The notes beneath the pieces are model-generated. The model did no database searches. It saw nothing but the letters and a program-made list of their open reading frames with translations, and was not told the DNA's origin. A DNA stretch of 64,000 nucleotides from Pseudomarimonas salicorniae (GTDB taxonomy: Bacteria; Pseudomonadota; Gammaproteobacteria; Xanthomonadales; Xanthomonadaceae): positions 124,001 through 188,000 of the forward strand of contig NZ_JALNMH010000003.1 in the NCBI RefSeq assembly GCF_023156535.1, written 5' to 3'. The position numbers and the translations under genes were made by a program. Positions 1-9,287 of this stretch are shown one piece after another (position 1 is the stretch's first letter; every line of letters starts with the position of its first letter).

Positions 1-154
1 TCGACCGGACCAAGGGCAGGCTTTCAACGATGGGCCCATCAGTGCATCGCGGACATCGTTCCTGGTGCGGTCGTCGGAATGATCGGTCGGTGCGCATCCA
101 GGAAGACACGCCGGCATGATCCGACGGGCCCCGCACGCCCCGCCGCGCTGCTCT

Positions 155-1447
155 TCAATGAGTGCGGCGCGCAAAAGCGGTCATCATCGGTTTGACGCTG
201 ATGCCGTGCAGCAGGATCGACAGGGTCACGACGATGAGCGTCAGGTGTACCAGTTGCAGTGCCAGCGACTCCGGAAGGCCATGCTGGATGGCATACATCA
301 GATAGTACAGTGACCCCATGCCGCGCACGCCGAACCAGGCGCACAGCCCCTGGGTGCGCCACGGCGTGCCCGTGGGCAGCAAGGCGAGAAATACGCTCAG
401 TGGTCTGGCGACAAGAAACACGAACAGGGCCAGTCCCACCGCCGCCCAACTCCAGGAATTGAGGAACAGCGAACCGCCGACCAGCAGAACCAGAATCAAC
501 TCGGACAGCCGCTCCAGATGTTCCTTGAAAATCAACGATCGAGTGCTGATCGAATCATCGGCAACCGGGTCAGAGCGATTCGGGGAGGTCGACGAGGGAG
601 CGTCAGGCATGGAAGGTTCTACATGTGCCGACCGAGCCAGTAGCGTTTCCGTCTGGCGTAGCGCCACCGCGGCCGCGAACACCCCGATGAAACCCCAGGC
701 GTTGACCCATACACACGAGCCGTAGACCACACCGATCAGTCCCAGACCGAGGAAATCATGCAGCAGCTCCGGGTTGACCTCGTCCCGCCGCAATGCGCTG
801 CTCAAACGTGCCAGGGCAACGCCACCGAGCACCCCCAATGCGATCGCCGCGCCGATGGCCCACAGCACATCCACGAGTAGCCATCGTAGACCCGAGTCTC
901 CAAGATCGTGGAGGCCAAGCAAGCCCAACCCGAGAACCACGAACGGGAATGCGCTGCCATCGTTCATCCCTGCCTCGCAGGTCAGATTCATTCGCAGCTG
1001 ATTGCGATCCCCCGGACGCCGCACCTGCACCTCGGTGGCCAGCACCGGGTCGGTCGGCGCAACGATCGCGCCGAGCAGGATGCCTGCGCCCAGTGGGAGG
1101 TCCAGAACGTAGCAGGCGAAGCCCGCCACCATCGCCACCGAAATGCTCATCGCCAGCGTTGCCAGCAGGACCGGCGCACGCCACGCGGGCCAACGAAGCG
1201 GCACCGGCATCTTCACCCCGGCGGAGAACAATGCGATCAAGACCGCCACTTCGGTGAGGACCTCGAGCAGGGCGGACTGCTTCAACGGGTTGAAATGGAA
1301 CAAGTGCAGCACGGTGGGGCCGACCAGCAACCCCACCGCCAGATAGATGATGGCTGGCGTGATCGGGGCGCGCCGCATCAAGGTTTGCCCAAGCCCCATG
1401 GCCAGCAACAGAAATCCTATCAACAAGAACCATTGGGCATTGCTCAT
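155..1447 (-). CDS. Cation:proton antiporter, CPA1/NhaP type
   Basis: Inner-membrane sodium (or potassium)/proton exchanger for pH and ion homeostasis. The protein is about 430 residues with roughly 11-12 hydrophobic segments. It carries the CPA1 signatures APTDPVLA and EAGMNDG; the Asn-Asp pair in the latter is the ion-binding ND motif of NhaP/NHE transporters. A hydrophilic insertion rich in Ser, Pro and Asp (HVEPSMPDAPSS onward) separates two late helices and is probably a cytoplasmic loop. The frame extends upstream to a TTG at 1492, but I prefer the ATG at 1447, which places the first helix (QWFLLIGFLLLAMGLG) right at the N-terminus. It ends with TGA at 155-157. The C-terminus lacks a TrkA-C or CNMP regulatory domain. 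The gene stands alone with no partner that suggests the ion. Family assignment is firm; ion specificity is not visible. Confidence 0.85.
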   Translation of the reverse strand: MSNAQWFLLIGFLLLAMGLGQTLMRRAPITPAIIYLAVGLLVGPTVLHLFHFNPLKQSALLEVLTEVAVLIALFSAGVKMPVPLRWPAWRAPVLLATLAMSISVAMVAGFACYVLDLPLGAGILLGAIVAPTDPVLATEVQVRRPGDRNQLRMNLTCEAGMNDGSAFPFVVLGLGLLGLHDLGDSGLRWLLVDVLWAIGAAIALGVLGGVALARLSSALRRDEVNPELLHDFLGLGLIGVVYGSCVWVNAWGFIGVFAAAVALRQTETLLARSAHVEPSMPDAPSSTSPNRSDPVADDSISTRSLIFKEHLERLSELILVLLVGGSLFLNSWSWAAVGLALFVFLVARPLSVFLALLPTGTPWRTQGLCAWFGVRGMGSLYYLMYAIQHGLPESLALQLVHLTLIVVTLSILLHGISVKPMMTAFARRTH

Positions 1448-2115
1448 GGACGTCACGGCCTTTGATACGCTGGCGCTGGTTACTGCCAGCAAAAGCAGGT
1501 TCAGTGCAAGACGGTTGATTGTGCAAGGGGTCGCGGCCAGAACCTACGGCTTGGAGGCAAGATCGCGACACTCGACAGCGCACTCTGCACGCCGGCGTCG
1601 AAGCCGGAACCGCGATTGCGGGGCACCGCATGGGACAGGCCTTCCGGCTGTGCGGCGGGAGCCGCGACAGCGTCGGCAGCCTCCGCCTCCGGCACTGCGG
1701 GCCGTGCCCCGCGGGGCGGACTTGGTGCCGGCGCCGTTGGCCGGCGACGGAGTTGCCGCGCCGGCAGGGATCTTCGCTTTCTGGCAGCGAGTAGCCGCCG
1801 AGTCGGAGGCGATGGAGGACGAGACCGAGATCGACTACGACGTTCCGGCTGATCCGGGTCGGCCTTCGCACGCGTCGTGGCGCAGCAGGCGTTGGCATCC
1901 GTGTGATGCGACCGAGCGAATGATCGCCGTAGTCAGTGAGCCAGTCGGCGACGCGGACTGCATGGCATCCAGCCCCGATCCACCCGGAGGCTCAGCCGAG
2001 GCGCGCCGAGGCCGAGGAGCAGCGCCGCCAAACCCGGCAGCCACATGTGTTGGGCGGCTGACTCTCAGCCGGCGCATCTGGATGGGAACCGCCCCACGAG
2101 AAGTCGTCCGGCCTG
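1448..2115. other. Intergenic stretch without a recognisable gene
   Basis: About 670 bp between the antiporter start and the diguanylate cyclase stop. Several frames are open on both strands, but their translations are Arg/Ala/Pro-rich compositional frames with no motif, signal peptide or clear ribosome binding site. I see no palindrome of the families found elsewhere in the window. The antiporter promoter should lie in the part nearest 1450-1550. Confidence 0.5.
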
Positions 2116-3636
2116 TCATGCACCCTGCCCCGCGCAACCGTTCAAGGCAGTCGCGCAATAGGGCGGCTCGCTTGGGCCAACCATTTCCCAGTGTGTGCCG
2201 GCCAGCAGATCGAGGCGCTGGAAGAGCACGGGGCGACTGAGTTTGGTTATCACCAGGAGTTCGACTGCCAAGTGCTTCTGCTCGGCGACCACCAATGCAT
2301 CCTCGTCGAAAAAGAGTCCCGGCGATGGATCCACCTCGCTGACCTCCGCGTTGGAAGCGCGCCAGATCTTGAACAAGCCGTCATCGCGCAGCGCTTGTTG
2401 CAGCTCGAGCGCGAAACCGGCAGGCCCGAGCCCGGGCAAATCCAACTCGCTGATCCCTTTGTGCGTTCGTGGCGTGTCCGGCAACCAGAACCGGTAGTGT
2501 GTGATCTGACTGTTCCGAATCACAGGGGGACCGGGAACCACACGTGCTTCTGCCGAAGTGACACGGTTGCGGCCATCGCTTTTTGATCGATACAGCGCAA
2601 CATCCAGTCGATGCAGCAGCGACGTTCCATCTTCCGAGGGATGCAACTGGGCCACGCCGAAACTGGCCGTGAAGGCCTGTTTCAGACTGGGTAGCAAGGA
2701 GTCGGCAATTTCCGCCCGCATCAGTTCAGCCTTGCGCAGCGCAGGCTTGATTCTCGTGTTCGGGAGCAGTACGACAAACTCCTCCCCGCCGATTCTGGCG
2801 ATGGTGTCGCTGGATCTGAGATGGGCTTGCAAACGCCGACAGATCTCAGTCAGGACCCTGTCTCCGGTAGCGTGACCGAACTCATCATTCACTCGCTTGA
2901 ACAGGTCGAGATCGATCATGATCGCGCTCAGCTGCTCCCTGCCCCGGCGTGCCCGACCAATCTCGGCAATCAGCGCCTGATCCAGCCTGCGGCGATTTCC
3001 CACGCCGGTCAGAGGGTCGGTCAGGGAGGTCTCGACGACCCGCTGGACGTGCAGCTTGAGAGCGTCGTGTTCTCGCTGAAGCGTTCTGAGCGCCAGGGAC
3101 TGGCCCAGATCCGACTGCTCCAGATCCGACTGCGGACCAGTCCGACCTGGAGAACGCCCAAGGTCATGCTCGGCCAGCAGATGAACGCCACGCTTGCTCA
3201 GCCAAACGCACCCTCGCAGCGGATAGGGCTCGCTCGGTAGATCGGCGAGCTCCAGCATGCCCCAGTACTCCGCAACCGGATTCATCTCGGCGGAGCTCAC
3301 AAGCTCAGCAAAGGACGGGGTCACAAAACAGCGCGCGACGTTCATCCCAGAGAGCGCCGGAACCGAGGTCGACAGCAAGCGGCGAAAGCCTGCGTTCCAC
3401 TGCAACAGGTTGCCCTGACGATCCAGCAAGGCTGCCGCGATACTCAGCAGGCCATTGATCTGCGGGGACGACCGCGCGCTCGCCGACGAACCACGATCTG
3501 ACCGAGCATCGGTCATGAGCATGGATGAGTGCAGAATCGTCAGCGGATGAACGGTGATGGTCAATCTGCTCTCCCCTGCCCAGGTGCATCTCATTCTGGG
3601 CGGATGGCTATGAGCCCCATACTGGTCCTCGCCCAT
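2116..3636 (-). CDS. Diguanylate cyclase with N-terminal PAS-like and novel C-terminal region
   Basis: Makes cyclic di-GMP from two GTP. There is no transmembrane segment, so it is probably cytoplasmic. Counting from the ATG at 3636, residues 60-150 look like a PAS-type sensor (DRQGNLLQWNAGF), followed by a helical linker at about 180-205 and a GGDEF domain at about 205-365. The active site is GGEEF at 283-287. RSSD sits five residues upstream and is a canonical RxxD inhibitory site, so product inhibition is expected. Residues 365-506 form an additional region I do not recognise (e.g. FDEDALVVAEQKHLAVELLV). The start is uncertain: ATG at 3636, TTG at 3564 preceded by GGGGAG, or ATGs at 3522 and 3516. 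All retain both domains. Confidence 0.85.
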   Translation of the reverse strand: MGEDQYGAHSHPPRMRCTWAGESRLTITVHPLTILHSSMLMTDARSDRGSSASARSSPQINGLLSIAAALLDRQGNLLQWNAGFRRLLSTSVPALSGMNVARCFVTPSFAELVSSAEMNPVAEYWGMLELADLPSEPYPLRGCVWLSKRGVHLLAEHDLGRSPGRTGPQSDLEQSDLGQSLALRTLQREHDALKLHVQRVVETSLTDPLTGVGNRRRLDQALIAEIGRARRGREQLSAIMIDLDLFKRVNDEFGHATGDRVLTEICRRLQAHLRSSDTIARIGGEEFVVLLPNTRIKPALRKAELMRAEIADSLLPSLKQAFTASFGVAQLHPSEDGTSLLHRLDVALYRSKSDGRNRVTSAEARVVPGPPVIRNSQITHYRFWLPDTPRTHKGISELDLPGLGPAGFALELQQALRDDGLFKIWRASNAEVSEVDPSPGLFFDEDALVVAEQKHLAVELLVITKLSRPVLFQRLDLLAGTHWEMVGPSEPPYCATALNGCAGQGA

Positions 3637-4015
3637 GATGTCGTCGGTGCGTTAGCGCACGAGATCGATTGAGGGCAGGCGTCACCCGAGGACTTCTTCA
3701 GCGGCCGCTGGAGAACTGCAAAGGCTCTACTTTCCATCGGTACGGCAGCAGCGTCTCGATGTCCGGGTTCGGCGTGATGGACAGTCGGATGTCGGCGTCC
3801 GATGCCTCGTTCCCTGGTCTCGAGGCCGGTGAGGGGCAGCAGAGACCTGCGCGGGCTGTGAGGATCCAGCCAGCCATCACCCGGAGGGCCCGAACAAGGT
3901 GACACCGCCCGATGGGTTGGACGGCCGCCGTCATGCGCCCCATGTGTGGCGCGCAGACCTGCCGGATTCAGCTATGGTGGCTCCCAATGCAAAATCAGAC
4001 GCCCCGCAGATCACC
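3637..4015. other. Divergent intergenic region
   Basis: About 380 bp between the divergently transcribed diguanylate cyclase and flavin oxidoreductase genes; it must contain both promoters. I see no confident -35/-10 pair, palindrome or small gene. The oxidoreductase frame is open back to 3899, but that N-terminal part does not look like protein of this family. Confidence 0.5.
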
Positions 4016-5248
4016 ATGACCCGATCCATCGCCGTGATCGGCTCCGGCATCGCTGGCCTTGCCGCCGCCCACGGCTGCCGCGCAGCCGGCTTCCAGGTCA
4101 CCCTGTTCGAAGCCCAGCCCGACATCGGCATGGCCGCCCACACGCTCAAGGTCGACGGCGGCATCGTCGATGTCCCGCTGCGGGTCATGAACCCCAAGGT
4201 CTGGCGCAGCACCCTGGCGCTGGCCCGCCGGGTCAAGGTCGAAACCTTTCCGGTCGAGGTCAACAGCTCCTGCACCGACGCCCGCGGCCACACCTGGTTC
4301 CGCAGCGCCCGCATGCCGCTCACCGGCTGGCCGATCACCGGCTCCTGGCGTCACCTCGGACCGAAGGCCGCACGCCTTGGCCTCGGCATGCTCTGGCTCG
4401 CGCGTCTGACCCGTCGCCTCCATGACAGCCGCTCGGACCTCACCCTCGGCGAAGTGCTCGACCAGGAAACCGTCGACCCGCTGTTCTGGCGCGGACTGAT
4501 CCTGCCCATCCTGCTCACCATCTGCACCTGCGACGAAGAGCATCTGCTGGCCTGGCCCGCCGGCGAACTGCTCGACGTGCTGCACCAGATCCTCCACGAG
4601 GGCCAATCCCTGCGCCTGCGCGGCGGCACCCACGCCCTGGCCAGCGCCCTGGCGGATGGCGTGTCCAGGCACGTCGGCAGCAAAGTCGCCGAAGTCCGCC
4701 AGCGCCCAAGCGGCATCGAGGTGCACAACCAGCGCGGCGACGGCGGCCGCTACGACGCCGCCATCGTCGCCACCCAGGCCAATCAGCTCGACTTTCTCGA
4801 CGCCAAACAGTTCAGCGCCGAACGCGACCTGCTCAAAGGCATCCGCTACGCCCACGGCGAACTCGTCGTCCACCGCGACGAACGCTTCATGCCCCGCCAT
4901 CGCCGCGACTGGTCCGAACTCAACTTCCAGGTCGACCCCGACACCCAGCGCCCGATGTTCACCGTCTGGGTCAACGCCGTAGAACCCACCCTCGCCCACC
5001 AGCCCCCGGTCTTCCAGACCTGGAACCCCAACTTCGAACCCGACCCGAAGTACATCCTGGCAAGACAACCCCTGCAGCGCGCCGTCGTCACCGCCGACAC
5101 CCGCGACATCCTCAAGGCCCTTAACAGCTGGCACCGACAGCCCGGTCGCAAGCTGTTCTATTCTGGCTCCTGGGCGCACAAGGGCGTGCCGCTGCTTGAG
5201 TCGGCGGTGCGCTCGGCGAACGGAGTAGTTAAGTTGCTAAAGGGTTAG
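4016..5248 (+). CDS. FAD-dependent NAD(P)-binding oxidoreductase (amine-oxidase-like)
   Basis: A flavoprotein of about 410 residues with a Rossmann dinucleotide-binding motif at its extreme N-terminus (IAVIGSGIAGLAAAHGC, then an acidic residue in VTLFEAQ that would bind the FAD ribose). This is the pattern of the COG2907-type predicted NAD/FAD-binding proteins related to amine oxidases and desaturases; the C-terminal GSWAHKGVPLLESAVRSANG resembles the second FAD-contact motif of that group. The start at 4016 was chosen because the Rossmann strand should begin within a few residues of the initiator; the frame is open upstream to 3899. The substrate is unknown. In other bacteria such genes often neighbour DUF1365 and cyclopropane-fatty-acid synthase genes, but none are present here, so it stands alone. 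Confidence 0.75.
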   Translation: MTRSIAVIGSGIAGLAAAHGCRAAGFQVTLFEAQPDIGMAAHTLKVDGGIVDVPLRVMNPKVWRSTLALARRVKVETFPVEVNSSCTDARGHTWFRSARMPLTGWPITGSWRHLGPKAARLGLGMLWLARLTRRLHDSRSDLTLGEVLDQETVDPLFWRGLILPILLTICTCDEEHLLAWPAGELLDVLHQILHEGQSLRLRGGTHALASALADGVSRHVGSKVAEVRQRPSGIEVHNQRGDGGRYDAAIVATQANQLDFLDAKQFSAERDLLKGIRYAHGELVVHRDERFMPRHRRDWSELNFQVDPDTQRPMFTVWVNAVEPTLAHQPPVFQTWNPNFEPDPKYILARQPLQRAVVTADTRDILKALNSWHRQPGRKLFYSGSWAHKGVPLLESAVRSANGVVKLLKG

Positions 5249-5339
5249 AGCTGCCCTACCCTCGCGGGCGCTGCAGCCGGCGCGGGCACGCCTATCTGCC
5301 GGTGTGACCACTGCGCCGGATCGGGCCAAATCGATTCGG

Positions 5340-5802
5340 CAAGTGTCGACCCGGAACGCGCCTTCGGTGATGTGTGCTTTGGGCGCGAAGTTCGCATTCG
5401 CCCCGGCCCCGCTGTAGGAGCCAGCTTGCTGGCGATAGGCGCCCCGGACGGAACGATCGCCAGCAAGCTGGCTCCTACACGCAACGGTGCTGCAAGGTCC
5501 GGTTTGCGCCGCAAAGCAGGCCTTGCCGCAGTCAAATTGTGGGAGCGCCCTTGGGCGCGACCGCAGCGCTACGGCTTCACCACAGACCGCGGCCAGAGCG
5601 GAACTCCGCGGTCGCGCCCAAGGGCGCTCCCACAGTCGGGCCTCCTTGGGCGTCGGCGAAGCCCCATAGGGTGCGCCTTGGGCGCACCGATACGGGCGTT
5701 CGGACGGTGCGCCCGGTGCGGCCAGCCGCACCCTATGAATGTCCGCTTTGCGACCAGATTTCGCCTATGCGAGCGCGCAGTCCTGGCCGGAACCAGACTG
5801 TC
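5340..5802 (-). repeat. Composite mosaic repeat, full copy I (reverse orientation)
   Basis: Reverse-complement copy of the element at 37707-38175. In plus-strand order it contains a right-end block (GGGCGCGAAGTTCGCATTCG), palindrome A (5413-5479, inverted arms of GTAGGAGCCAGCTTGC), a spacer conserved between copies, palindrome B (GTGGGAGCGCCCTTGG arms, about 5540-5633), palindrome C (ATAGGGTGCG arms, about 5667-5737) and a left-end block with TCCTGGCCGGAACC. Arms of each palindrome pair within the module, so transcripts would form stem-loops. No open reading frame lies within it and no transposase is nearby. Confidence 0.8.
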
Positions 5803-6445
5803 AGCAGTTGCGCATCTGATGGCCACTGCCCGGCCCTACGCCCGGCACAGGTCCCTTGTCGCCCGCCATACACGCCATCCCATCAGCGTGATGGACCTAC
5901 TAAAGAAGCCCTGGCGATTGCCAGTGGGCAATCCGAGGTCCATCGAGGTATCCCCCGATCCCGCGAGAGTGCTTGCTTGCTCTCGATGCCAAGCAATCGC
6001 ACTGATGGCCCGCTACGGAAAGCACGGCTTCGCGTCCGCCGAGGCGACCCCTGGACCTGGTCGTGGATTCCGTTCCGGCCCGCTTGCGCGAGACAGGGAC
6101 GACCGGAATGGGGGGCTGTCATCTTCGGCGTACACCCCAGCGCGCCTTGCCCTCTCCTCCACCCGTCCGTCAAGCACTTCATGTCCTCATCCGACGCTGG
6201 TCAATTTTTGACCACTTCGCTTGACACGCCTTTGCCGGCAACGGCTGCAGACGTCCATCGACGGGTTGTCCACAGCCCTATCCCCGGCGTTCGTGGATAA
6301 CTCACGGGGGACTTCGGGGCCGGGTTGCGCCGATGCGCTCCCGCGTCGGCGCGGAGCGCGCCTCTTGACTTGCCTGAGGGGCCCGCTCTCGAGCTTCTCG
6401 AAGCGCTCGTCAACCTCGCCGGGCACGGGTCTGACGATCGTCCGC

Positions 6446-6637
6446 GCTGCGCTGCAGACCGTGGCAGTTCCTCCGCTCTGCGGTCGGGGGCAAGCCCCCT
6501 CCTACAGTAGGGCTTTGTTGGTGGTGCGATGGCGATGTCGTCTTAGAGCGTAAGTCGGATTCTCATAGGGTGCGGCTGGCCGCACCGCGCATACCGTCCG
6601 AAGGCTGGTAACGGTGCGGCGAGCCGCACCCTATAAG
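6446..6637 (+). repeat. Direct duplication, copy 1
   Basis: Near-identical to 6841-7033. Both begin GCTGCGCTGCAGACCGTGG, continue through a GGGGGCAAGCCCCCTCCTAC palindrome-like block and TTTGTTGGTGGTGCGATGG, and finish in a family-C palindrome ending CCCTATAAG. The copies differ by scattered substitutions and about one indel across 190 bp, pointing to a fairly recent segmental duplication. Confidence 0.8.
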
Positions 6638-6840
6638 AACTCGTCGAGCATGAGCGGAGCGACGTCGCGGCATCTGCTGCTGTCGGGTTGGCCGACGCGG
6701 AGGCAGCGTGGGCGTTTCATAACGTCAAGTCTTCGCATGCTCACCGTTGGACGAACCTCCCCAAGCGCGGGCGCTTTCTGTGGGAGTGCCCTTGGGCGCG
6801 ACCGCGGATCTGCACGCTGGCCGCGGTGCGAGGCGGGTCC

Positions 6841-7033
6841 GCTGCGCTGCAGACCGTGGCAGTTCCTCCGCTCTGCGGTCGGGGGCAAGCCCCCTCCTAC
6901 AGTAGGGCTTTGTTGGTGGTGCGATGGCGATGTCGTCTTAGCGCGTAAATCGGATTCTCATAGGGTGCGGCTGACCGCACCGCGCATACCGCCCGAAGGC
7001 TCGTATCGGTGCGCCAAAGGCACACCCTATAAG
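6841..7033 (+). repeat. Direct duplication, copy 2
   Basis: Second copy of the 6446-6637 unit, offset by about 395 bp. Its family-C arm reads GTGCGGCTGACCGCACC where copy 1 has GTGCGGCTGGCCGCACC. It ends about 180 bp before the EcsC-like gene, so it may sit inside or just upstream of that gene's leader. Confidence 0.8.
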
Positions 7034-7213
7034 GGCTTGCCGAGAACGAGCGAAGCGATCGGGCGGATTCTGCGGCGGGTCTGGCCAGCCGGTCCCTCTG
7101 AACTCACAGTTCAACTTCGTTCACCTGTCGCGGCGTCTGTTCACCTTCCAGTTCGCATCCGCTGGACAGGATTGCGCTACCAGCGCCGATTCGAGCGCCC
7201 CAAGGAGTGCCCC

Positions 7214-8110
7214 ATGGCCAAGCGTGCCCCGCAGGAAGTGTTCGCCCGCCGCATCAGCGGCGATCCCGGAATTGCCGAGAAGCTGCTCGACGTGGTCGGG
7301 AAGATCCCCACCCCGCGTGAGGGCAAGGCTGCCGATCCGGAGCCCCGGGCGCGGGAGATTGCGCGCAAGGCCGCAGCCAAGGCGGCGGCGTCCGCGGGCA
7401 CGCTGGCCCTGCCGCCGGGGCCGCTGGGCTGGCTGACCATCGGGCCGGAGCTGTATGCGGTGTGGAAGATCCAGGCGCAGATGGTGGCCGATATCGCCGG
7501 CGCCTACGGCAAGCCCGAGCTGCTGACCCGCGAGCAGATGCTCTACTGCCTGTTCGGCCACACCGCGGCCAGCGCCTTCCGCGATCTGGTGATCCGGATC
7601 GGTGAGCGCTACGTGGTCCGACGCGCGCCGCTGTCGGCGCTGTACGCAATCGGCAACAAGATCGCCCTGCGCATCGCCCAGCGCAGCGCCGGCCGCATCA
7701 TCACCCGCTGGGTACCGGCGCTCGGCGCGCTGGGCGTCGCCGGCTACGTCTATATCGACACCGGCCGCGTCGCCGACACCTCGATCGAGCTCTTCAGCTC
7801 CGGCGTACGCATCGAGGGCGAGCTCGAGGTCGAGGGGGTCGAAGAGATGGCCAAAGCGGAGGCTGCCAGCAGGCGGACCAAGACGGGGGGCAGAGCCAAG
7901 GCCAAGGCCAAGGCCAACTCCAGATCCAAGGCGAGCTCTGAAGCTGCCGAATCCAGGGGCCCGACCCGCAAGCCGGCCTCGACCGCCAAGCCCCCCTCCC
8001 CGGCAAGCAAGGCAGCCAGCCGCCCTGCTCCCTCGCGCAGGCCCTCCGCGCCTCGCAAGCCGCGCCGCAAGCTGAATGGCGCCGGGGCCAGCCATCCCAG
8101 CGAGGGCTGA
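7214..8110 (+). CDS. EcsC-family-like protein with a histone-like basic tail
   Basis: 298 residues. The start at 7214 follows AAGGAG with 5-6 nt spacing; the frame is open back to 6614, but only through repeats. Residues 1-45 are hydrophilic. Residues 60-190 resemble EcsC-family proteins: a hydrophobic GPLGWLTIGPELYAVWKIQ segment, then MVADIAGAYGK and REQMLYCLFGHTAA, then a further hydrophobic stretch (ALGALGVAGYVYIDTG). From about residue 215 to the end the protein becomes a low-complexity Lys/Ala/Ser/Pro/Arg tail (AKAKAKANSRSKASSEAAES; PAPSRRPSAPRKPRRK), like the C-terminal domains of histone H1-like bacterial proteins. EcsC proteins are of unclear function; the tail suggests binding to nucleic acid or another polyanion, which is inference. 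The family call is moderate; the tail is directly visible. Confidence 0.65.
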   Translation: MAKRAPQEVFARRISGDPGIAEKLLDVVGKIPTPREGKAADPEPRAREIARKAAAKAAASAGTLALPPGPLGWLTIGPELYAVWKIQAQMVADIAGAYGKPELLTREQMLYCLFGHTAASAFRDLVIRIGERYVVRRAPLSALYAIGNKIALRIAQRSAGRIITRWVPALGALGVAGYVYIDTGRVADTSIELFSSGVRIEGELEVEGVEEMAKAEAASRRTKTGGRAKAKAKANSRSKASSEAAESRGPTRKPASTAKPPSPASKAASRPAPSRRPSAPRKPRRKLNGAGASHPSEG

Positions 8111-8261
8111 GCGAAGAGCACATCAGGCTCGTACGCCCTCGCCGTGCGACTGATGAGCCGAGCGCTTGGGTTCCCGATCATGAGGCGGCGCGTGCTTTGA
8201 GCTGGCTGTGATGCGCGCCCGGTTTGGTCTCCCGGGCAGGGTGGGTTCGACGATCCTTTGG

Positions 8262-8660
8262 AGTCTTCTTTGGGCGTGAAGCAGACATTTATAGGGTGCG
8301 GCTGGCCGCACCGGGCGTCCGAACGCCCGTATCGGTGCGTCCAAGACGCACCCTATGGGGCTTCGCTGACGCCCAACGAAGCCCGACTGTAGGAGCGCAC
8401 ATGGGCGCGACCGCGGAAATCCGCTCCGACCTCGGTCTGTGGTAACTCCGATGGGCCGCGGTTGCGGCCAAGGGCGCTCCCACAATTCGACTGCGGCAAG
8501 GTCTGCTTTGCGGCGCAAACCGGACCTGGCAACGCCGTTGCGTGAGTAGGAGCCAGCTTGCTGGCGATAGGCGCCCCGGATGGGATGATCGCCAGCAAGC
8601 TGGCTCCTACATTCGGGTTTTGCGGAAGGTCTGCTGCGCGCCCTATGCAGACACTGGCCT
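8262..8660 (+). repeat. Composite mosaic repeat, full copy II
   Basis: Same C-B-A order as copy III. Family-C palindrome at about 8288-8358, family-B palindrome at about 8389-8484 (here with diverged arms, GTAGGAGCGCACATGGGCGC against CCAAGGGCGCTCCCAC), then family-A palindrome at 8546-8611. The spacer between B and A (TGCGGCAAGGTCTGCTTTGC) is also shared with the other copies. The outer ends are more diverged than in copies I and III, so this may be an older insertion. It fills the space between two convergent genes and could act as a bidirectional terminator. Confidence 0.8.
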
Positions 8661-8699
8661 TCGCCCCCGGCGCCGGGTGTACGGCGCCGGGGGGCTGGC

Positions 8700-9278
8700 T
8701 TATCGCGCCGGGGGGCGCGGCTCGGGGACGCGGTTGCGGATGGGCGGGATGGTTCGCAGGTAGGCGTAGATGGCCTCGAGGTCGGCATCGGTGAAGTTGT
8801 TGTAGACCGGGATCGGCATCGGCGGCAGGATCGGCCGCCCGCGGCCGAGGTGACGGCCGGTGCGGATGGTGTTCTTGAAGTCGTCGACGGTCCACTTGCC
8901 GAGGCCGGTCTCAAGGTCCGGGGTCAGGTTGGCGGTGAAGCTGACGCCCCAGCCCCCGGAGTAGGCAGTGTTGGTCCCCGCCGCGACCATCTTCCAAGGA
9001 CCGTCGGGCAGCACCGGCGCCTCGGGCATGACCAGGCCTTCCGGGTGGCCGGAGAGCATGCGGGTCATGTCGGGCTCGGGGCCGTTCGGGCCGTCCTTGA
9101 ACGGAGTGTGGCAGTCGTGGCAGCCGGCGGTGTTGACCAGGTAGCGACCGCGTTCGCTGGGCTCGGGTTGGGCACCGGCCTTGTCCTCGGCCAGGACATT
9201 GGCCGACGCCGCCAGAAGGCCGAAGGCCAACAGGGCGCTGCAGCGGCCGGCGCGAAGGGGGTGGGAAGATGGGTGCAT
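8700..9278 (-). CDS. Exported c-type cytochrome (mono-haem)
   Basis: 192 residues. The N-terminal signal peptide (LLAFGLLAASANVLAED) sends it to the periplasm. One haem-c site, CHDCH, is visible at about residues 53-57, followed by several Met residues that could supply the sixth ligand and a C-terminal helix typical of class I cytochromes (TDADLEAIYAYLRTIPPI). The domain resembles the CXXCH proteins that act with dehydrogenases or as electron shuttles. The start at 9278 is fixed by a TAAGGAG ribosome binding site that overlaps the stop codon of the upstream gene, so it is the distal gene of a two-gene operon with the diheme protein. Its partner enzyme is not encoded in the window. Confidence 0.85.
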   Translation of the reverse strand: MHPSSHPLRAGRCSALLAFGLLAASANVLAEDKAGAQPEPSERGRYLVNTAGCHDCHTPFKDGPNGPEPDMTRMLSGHPEGLVMPEAPVLPDGPWKMVAAGTNTAYSGGWGVSFTANLTPDLETGLGKWTVDDFKNTIRTGRHLGRGRPILPPMPIPVYNNFTDADLEAIYAYLRTIPPIRNRVPEPRPPAR

Positions 9279-9287
9279 CGGAACTCC

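Larger units (their letters stand above)
5249..7213. other. Two-kilobase repeat-rich intergenic region
   Basis: No gene is supported here. The long open frames in this stretch run through palindromic repeats and are compositional. It holds a full mosaic repeat (5340-5802), about 640 bp of unrecognised sequence (5803-6445), a direct duplication of about 190 bp (6446-6637 and 6841-7033) and, between the copies, half of a family-B palindrome near 6779-6830. The ribosome binding site AAGGAG of the following gene is at about 7203-7208. Confidence 0.6.

Noticed and set aside
5372-6300. Two overlapping open frames of 279 and 308 codons
   Set aside because: They run through palindromic repeats A, B and C; the repeated arms recur as the same peptide in many places, so they are not coding.
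6614-7213. N-terminal extension of the EcsC-like gene
   Set aside because: It lies in the duplicated repeat region; the ATG at 7214 has a good ribosome binding site.
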